Shown one piece after another: positions 60,185-64,000 of a stretch of 64,000 nucleotides of DNA (positions are counted from its first letter, which is position 1; each line of letters starts with the position of its first letter). The position numbers and the translations under genes were made by a program. The notes under the pieces were generated by a model. The model searched no databases. It worked only from the letters and a program-made list of their open reading frames with translations, and had not been told where the DNA came from. Origin of the DNA: Uranotaenia lowii (lineage: Eukaryota > Arthropoda > Insecta > Diptera > Culicidae); the NCBI RefSeq assembly GCF_029784155.1, contig NC_073691.1:132919894-132983893 (forward strand). Direction: 5' to 3'.

Positions 60185-60651
60185 CTAAATCATCCCATGC
60201 CAAATTTGATTTCATTCGCTCGATTTGTTCTTCAGTTATGTAAAAAACTGTAAAAAAAAAAGAACCCCTCTGCGTCTCCTATTTTCCCATTGAAAGGAGA
60301 GAGGGTTCTCAAATTCTCATAATAACATTTCTTGATCCCAAATACCCACCCATGCCAAATTGGTTTCCATTTGCTCGATTAGTTCCCCAGATATGTAAAA
60401 AATTGTATGGGAGCCTCCCTTCTCGTTTCATATCTACCCACTGGAAGAAGGGATGAATGCTAGCTATCCATTGAAACACATCTCGTACTCTTATACCATC
60501 CCATGCCAAATTTGGTTATATTTGCTTGATTCGTTTTCGAGAAATTTAAAAACTTGGAAAAAAATGCCTCCCTCCCACCTTCCCATCTCCCTACTAGAAA
60601 GGTCTCACATAATCATAGAAATATTTCTCGTACCCAAATGCACTGCTTTGT
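60185..60651. repeat. TTCCATTTGC tandem family, right part
   Basis: Three to four degenerate units with CATGCCAAATTTGG, CCATTTGCTCGATT and GTATGGGAGCCTCCC continue the array interrupted by the hAT. Confidence 0.75.
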
Positions 60652-60905
60652 AATAGGAGACCGAGTCGATTTGGAGTCATTTTAGAATTTCTCGAACCCT
60701 GGAATCTTAAAAGTTTCTTTTTGTTTTAAACTCATCCAAGATTTTTTGCACAATTTTTAAGTAACGTTTACATGAGTAAATTCGAACTTTTTGGATTGTA
60801 TGGGAAAATTTAATATTTTGTTCTGAAAAATCAACATGATTTTTGTTTCTTCTGTGGAACCTAGCCTGCTTATGGTTTTTGTGCCAATTTAGAAATTTTA
60901 TCAAA
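60652..60905. mobile_element. Half copy of the GACTGAGTCG TIR element
   Basis: Starts GAGACCGAGTCGATTTGG and matches 47345-47590 throughout, then stops. Only one TIR arm is present. Confidence 0.85.
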
Positions 60906-61290
60906 AAAATTTTCCGCTGAACAATTTTTTGAAGACCGTATCTTCGTATCTTATTAGACAGAAAAGTTATTCGGTTTTGAACGGGGGTATGTCTTTTGCA
61001 TTGAAAAACAATAAATTCAATTGTTGAGGCATTCTCTACTATGACACTTTCAATAAAAGGGGGTTTTGATTGTTTTAGTTGAGGACATTAAAGTTGTGGT
61101 GAATGTCCTCAATTTTAAAACTTCGATGCATGTCCTATGTGAGTTACTTTTCAATTGTAATCTGTTTATTTTTATACCTCTGATTTTTATTTCAATATTT
61201 CAAGACAATTTTTTAACATGTTCCCTTTCAGGTTTGTTCATTTTTTCTAGAGTTTCTATTTTGTTTCCTTTACAAAAAATTGTTGCCTCC
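60906..61290. other. No gene seen
   Basis: AT-rich, unrecognised. Confidence 0.4.
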
Positions 61291-61680
61291 ATAATTTTGC
61301 ATTACAGAGCCAGTCTGTACGATAAGACTCGGACACGCTTGATCTCACTTGATCTTCAATTTGATTGCCAGTATCTGAATTGAAAGAAATAAAAAGAAAA
61401 ACAGTCGAAAGTCTGCTACTGGATACGGCTGGGGAATCAGACAAGTCTGCCATATTTTGAGAACGTGCTTCCGAAATCGAAACACGGACTGTCGCCGCTT
61501 TCCTCACCAGTGTCCCACTCGCCGTGCCTTCTGCTGGAGAGGTTCACTATCAAGGATTTGATCTTACTACACACAGCAACCCAACAGCTCAGCAGAACCC
61601 AGCATGGAGCACGTAATTTTCGTGTGCCACAATTCAACCGTGACTGGAGGCCATTTTCAGAGAGGTAAAAAAGATACGTC
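61291..61680 (+). other. Complex DNA with a GTP-binding-like remnant
   Basis: Bases 61413-61457 read LLLDTAGESDKSAIF before a TGA. This resembles the P-loop of heterotrimeric G-protein alpha subunits (GAGESGKST) with changed key residues, or alternatively the DTAGE switch motif of small GTPases. An acceptor-like CATTACAG ends at 61308 and a donor-like AG/GTAAAA lies at 61664-61671. No longer match can be followed, so this is at most a degraded gene fragment. Confidence 0.22.
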
Positions 61681-62173
61681 TTGGCACCGAAAAAAAATCA
61701 ACCCAGCCACGAATTTACGGTAGCAGAATCGTTTATAAATTTCTGAGAGGGTCATTTTTAACGGTTTTCTTCTTGTCGAAGTTGTTGGAGTTTTGGGTTC
61801 ACCGCTGAGCCTCAAACATGAAACGATACAAGCTTACAGCTTTGAACATCTGAGAAAAGAACGAAAAAGCATTGAAGTTAGGATAGAACATAACTTATTA
61901 TTATGCTTTTTCTATGTCATTTTAAATTGAGAATATCACTATTTTCCCAAAATAAAACATTGTGAAATCTGACATTGCATATGTGAGTTTCTATGAAATG
62001 CAATGCAATTTTGTGTTATTATTGCCTAATGGACCTGCCTGTGGGGTGTTAGCATAAATAAAAAAAGTTACAGAGGTTGTATATAAGAAACGACCGATAA
62101 GTTCACGTAGAATTACGACAGCCTGTCCTTTGTCAATGTGTTTTTCGTCTTAAATTAGCATTCTAGAAAAAAG
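61681..62173. other. No gene seen
   Basis: AT-rich, unrecognised. Confidence 0.4.
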
Positions 62174-62175
62174 TA

Positions 62176-63247
62176 GGGGAAAACTGTACAAGACGCACCA
62201 GCGGGATAAAATGGCCCATGTCATTCTTTCTCAAATATACACTAACCTATGGCTTCGAATGATGTTTTTCTTCATTTTTAATGTAGTAAACAAGCTTTTT
62301 CATCGTTCAATAGATAAAAAGTTCACAAAATCTACTTTAGTTCTTAGAAACAGAGGAATTAATGGAATCAGCGTGAAACTTGTAATTTTTCATAAGTTAC
62401 ATATAAGGTTTTATGGTAAAACAGCTTGCGCAATCTGATCAAACTACAGCTTATCGTTTTACCACTCATGTGCTTTTTCGGAAGACTATAAATATTTTGT
62501 TGTATTTTATTAACTTCCTACAAATTTTATCCAAAATCAAACATATGAAAATTGGGGCAGAATGCCCACAAGACCACGTGTTTTACGCTCAAATTTTGAA
62601 TGCTGTTAACTTTTGACAAAACCCGAATATCAAAACAAAATGCCTTTCTTTTTATTTGCTGACTCCCAAATGACGATAACATTGCATAATTATAACAAAT
62701 TTCGTCCTTGTTCGAGTTAAAACGGTGCACCAATATTCGGTTCGAAAAAATTATCGGCCGCCATGTTTGCCGCGATATCACTATATCAGTCGAAAAAATT
62801 GAATTTCGTTGCCTACCTGAAGGCGTTTTATTTATAAGGATATTAAAAAGTGTATTTTGAAAAGCGAAATTTTCGATCAGTTTAGCAATACTAAATGATT
62901 TTTAGCCAAAAAATGGTAGTTTACAAAACTACGATGAACATGTAATTAAGCATTTGGTGTTTCAATAATTACATCCCGTATAATCATTGTTCTATTTCTT
63001 ACCACCCTTCCTGTTTGGTGCGTTCTGTCCACTAGTTTTGGCGTTCTACCCCGTGGTTTGTTTTCTGGCTGTTTTAGTTTTTTTACAAAAATATAGTCAA
63101 AGTCGAGTTTTTATCATATTTTTTCTTTTCGATAATACGTAGATTTCATCCTTGCATCGTTGTCAACTCTCAATTTGGTTCTTAAATGATTGATATTGCT
63201 ATAAATAGCAATTTTGCTTAGCTGGTGCGTTTTGTACAGTTTTACCC
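62176..63247. mobile_element. TA-flanked TIR element with ACTGTACAA..CGCACCAGC ends, 1,072 bp
   Basis: The left GGGGAAAACTGTACAAGACG and the complement of the right end (GGGTAAAACTGTACAAAACG), each followed by CACCAGC, are inverted repeats flanked by TA (62174-62175 and 63248-63249). Non-coding. The G-rich tip recalls the TA-flanked elements at 30923 and 31006. Confidence 0.87.
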
Positions 63248-63249
63248 TA

Positions 63250-63769
63250 TGTCGATTTTTTTTAAAGGAAATGATCTTCAAGAAAAATTAGTCTTCCCTA
63301 AATTGTCGTTTTAATACCTATTAATGGTCTAAAACAACCCATATAGATAGAATGCTGCTTGCTCAACTGCATAACAAAAGGCGAATTAAATATAAGTATA
63401 AGCAGAAACAAAGCCGATGTCGTCGAAATGATTGCGCCCGGCAGTTATGCAAATAATGTTATCAACACACGAGCTTTGTATCAAACGCTTGCGAGAATAG
63501 CTTTCAATGACTGCTTTGATCTAAACGCTTGACTCAGTGCAAAAGTTCTCGAACTGTTTCGCCTCATGCGTCTCGTTGGAATCAGTTTTATGTTTTCATT
63601 TCCCTTCAGATCACATTGCAATCGCTAACTTAAAATGTTGATTTTACCTAGGATTCCGGAGCAAGCGTTATATTAACCATGTTTTCATTCCATCAAAGAA
63701 TTATAAACGGTCCTTTTCAGGGCCAAAAACTTTCAGAGAGTTGTTCTTGATCTTTTTAAATTTTTGGAA
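63250..63769. other. No gene seen
   Basis: Unassigned sequence without recognisable ends or frames. Confidence 0.4.
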
Positions 63770-64000
63770 GTCGTGTGCGTTGAGTGGGCGGTATGGATGG
63801 GTGTGGGGTGGTGTGCGATGAGTAGGTGGTGGTGTGCGATAGTTGGTGGTGGAGTGCGATGGGTGGGTGGTGGTGTGCGATGCGTGAGTGGCATGTAACG
63901 GCTGGGCGGTGTGAGATGGATGTGTGGAGGTGTGCGATGGGTGGTGAGGTTGGGTGGGTGGGTGGTACAGCGCGATGGGTGGTGAGGTTTGGTGGGAGGT
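63770..64000. repeat. G/T-rich tandem array, continues past the window
   Basis: Degenerate units of about 20-25 bp with the core GTGTGCGATGGGTGGGTGG occur about ten times. Strand asymmetry is strong, with G and T far in excess of C and A. The true length is unknown. Confidence 0.9.

Noticed and set aside
1..64000. Bacterial-type operons, ribosome binding sites or phage genes
   Set aside because: No prokaryotic gene organisation is present; splice-site consensus, poly(A) tails and eukaryotic transposons dominate.

Overview
This window looks like accessory, repeat-saturated chromatin of a dipteran, most likely a culicine mosquito. The evidence is: long AT-rich non-coding stretches; RTE-type non-LTR fragments; DD37E Tc1/mariner transposases of the kind known from mosquitoes; many TIR elements with TA, TTAA or 8-bp target duplications; and candidate introns of 72-78 bp. 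I recognise no intact host gene. Almost everything that can be named is a transposable element (TE) or a TE remnant, and many are nested with readable target-site duplications (TSDs).

Layout. 1-4966: a nearly full-length I-clade non-LTR retrotransposon (gag-like ORF1, then ORF2 with endonuclease, reverse transcriptase (RT) and RNase H), lying inside the first of three head-to-tail Helitrons (4967-9224). 9225-11550: unrecognised DNA with one tRNA-Arg-like sequence. 11553-22676: a dense nest. An RTE fragment on the minus strand is split by several DNA elements. One of these holds a 5.7-kb LTR element with two identical 208-bp LTRs, which holds a 2.7-kb hAT, which holds a 0.9-kb hAT. 22654-29000: short tandem families, an RTE tail, a 782-bp TIR element and a Jockey-type RT relic split by a MITE. 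30082-33790: a TTAA-flanked element with long TIRs and two further elements nested inside it. 34922-36560: gene-like but unidentified DNA. 36823-41606: TA-flanked elements, one of them large and carrying two smaller elements plus gene-like sequence. 42843-46565: an RTE fragment split by a hAT, then a DD37E mariner split by a GC-rich retroposon. 47345-49674: a 2.3-kb TIR element. 49986-56460: RTE endonuclease, tail and RT fragments and a second DD37E mariner. 57177-60176: a 3.0-kb hAT with 0.8-kb TIRs. 62176-63247: a TA-flanked TIR element. 63770-64000: a G/T-rich array running off the end.

The components do not form a pathway; the window is a stratigraphic record of insertions. The most unusual items are the nest at 11553-18069, the coding-free LTR element with identical LTRs, the Helitron tandem array, and small spliced gene-like units inside TIR elements (21077-21319 and about 39010-40110). 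All boundaries, TSDs and reading frames were read by eye; family names come from motifs and termini only, without database searches.
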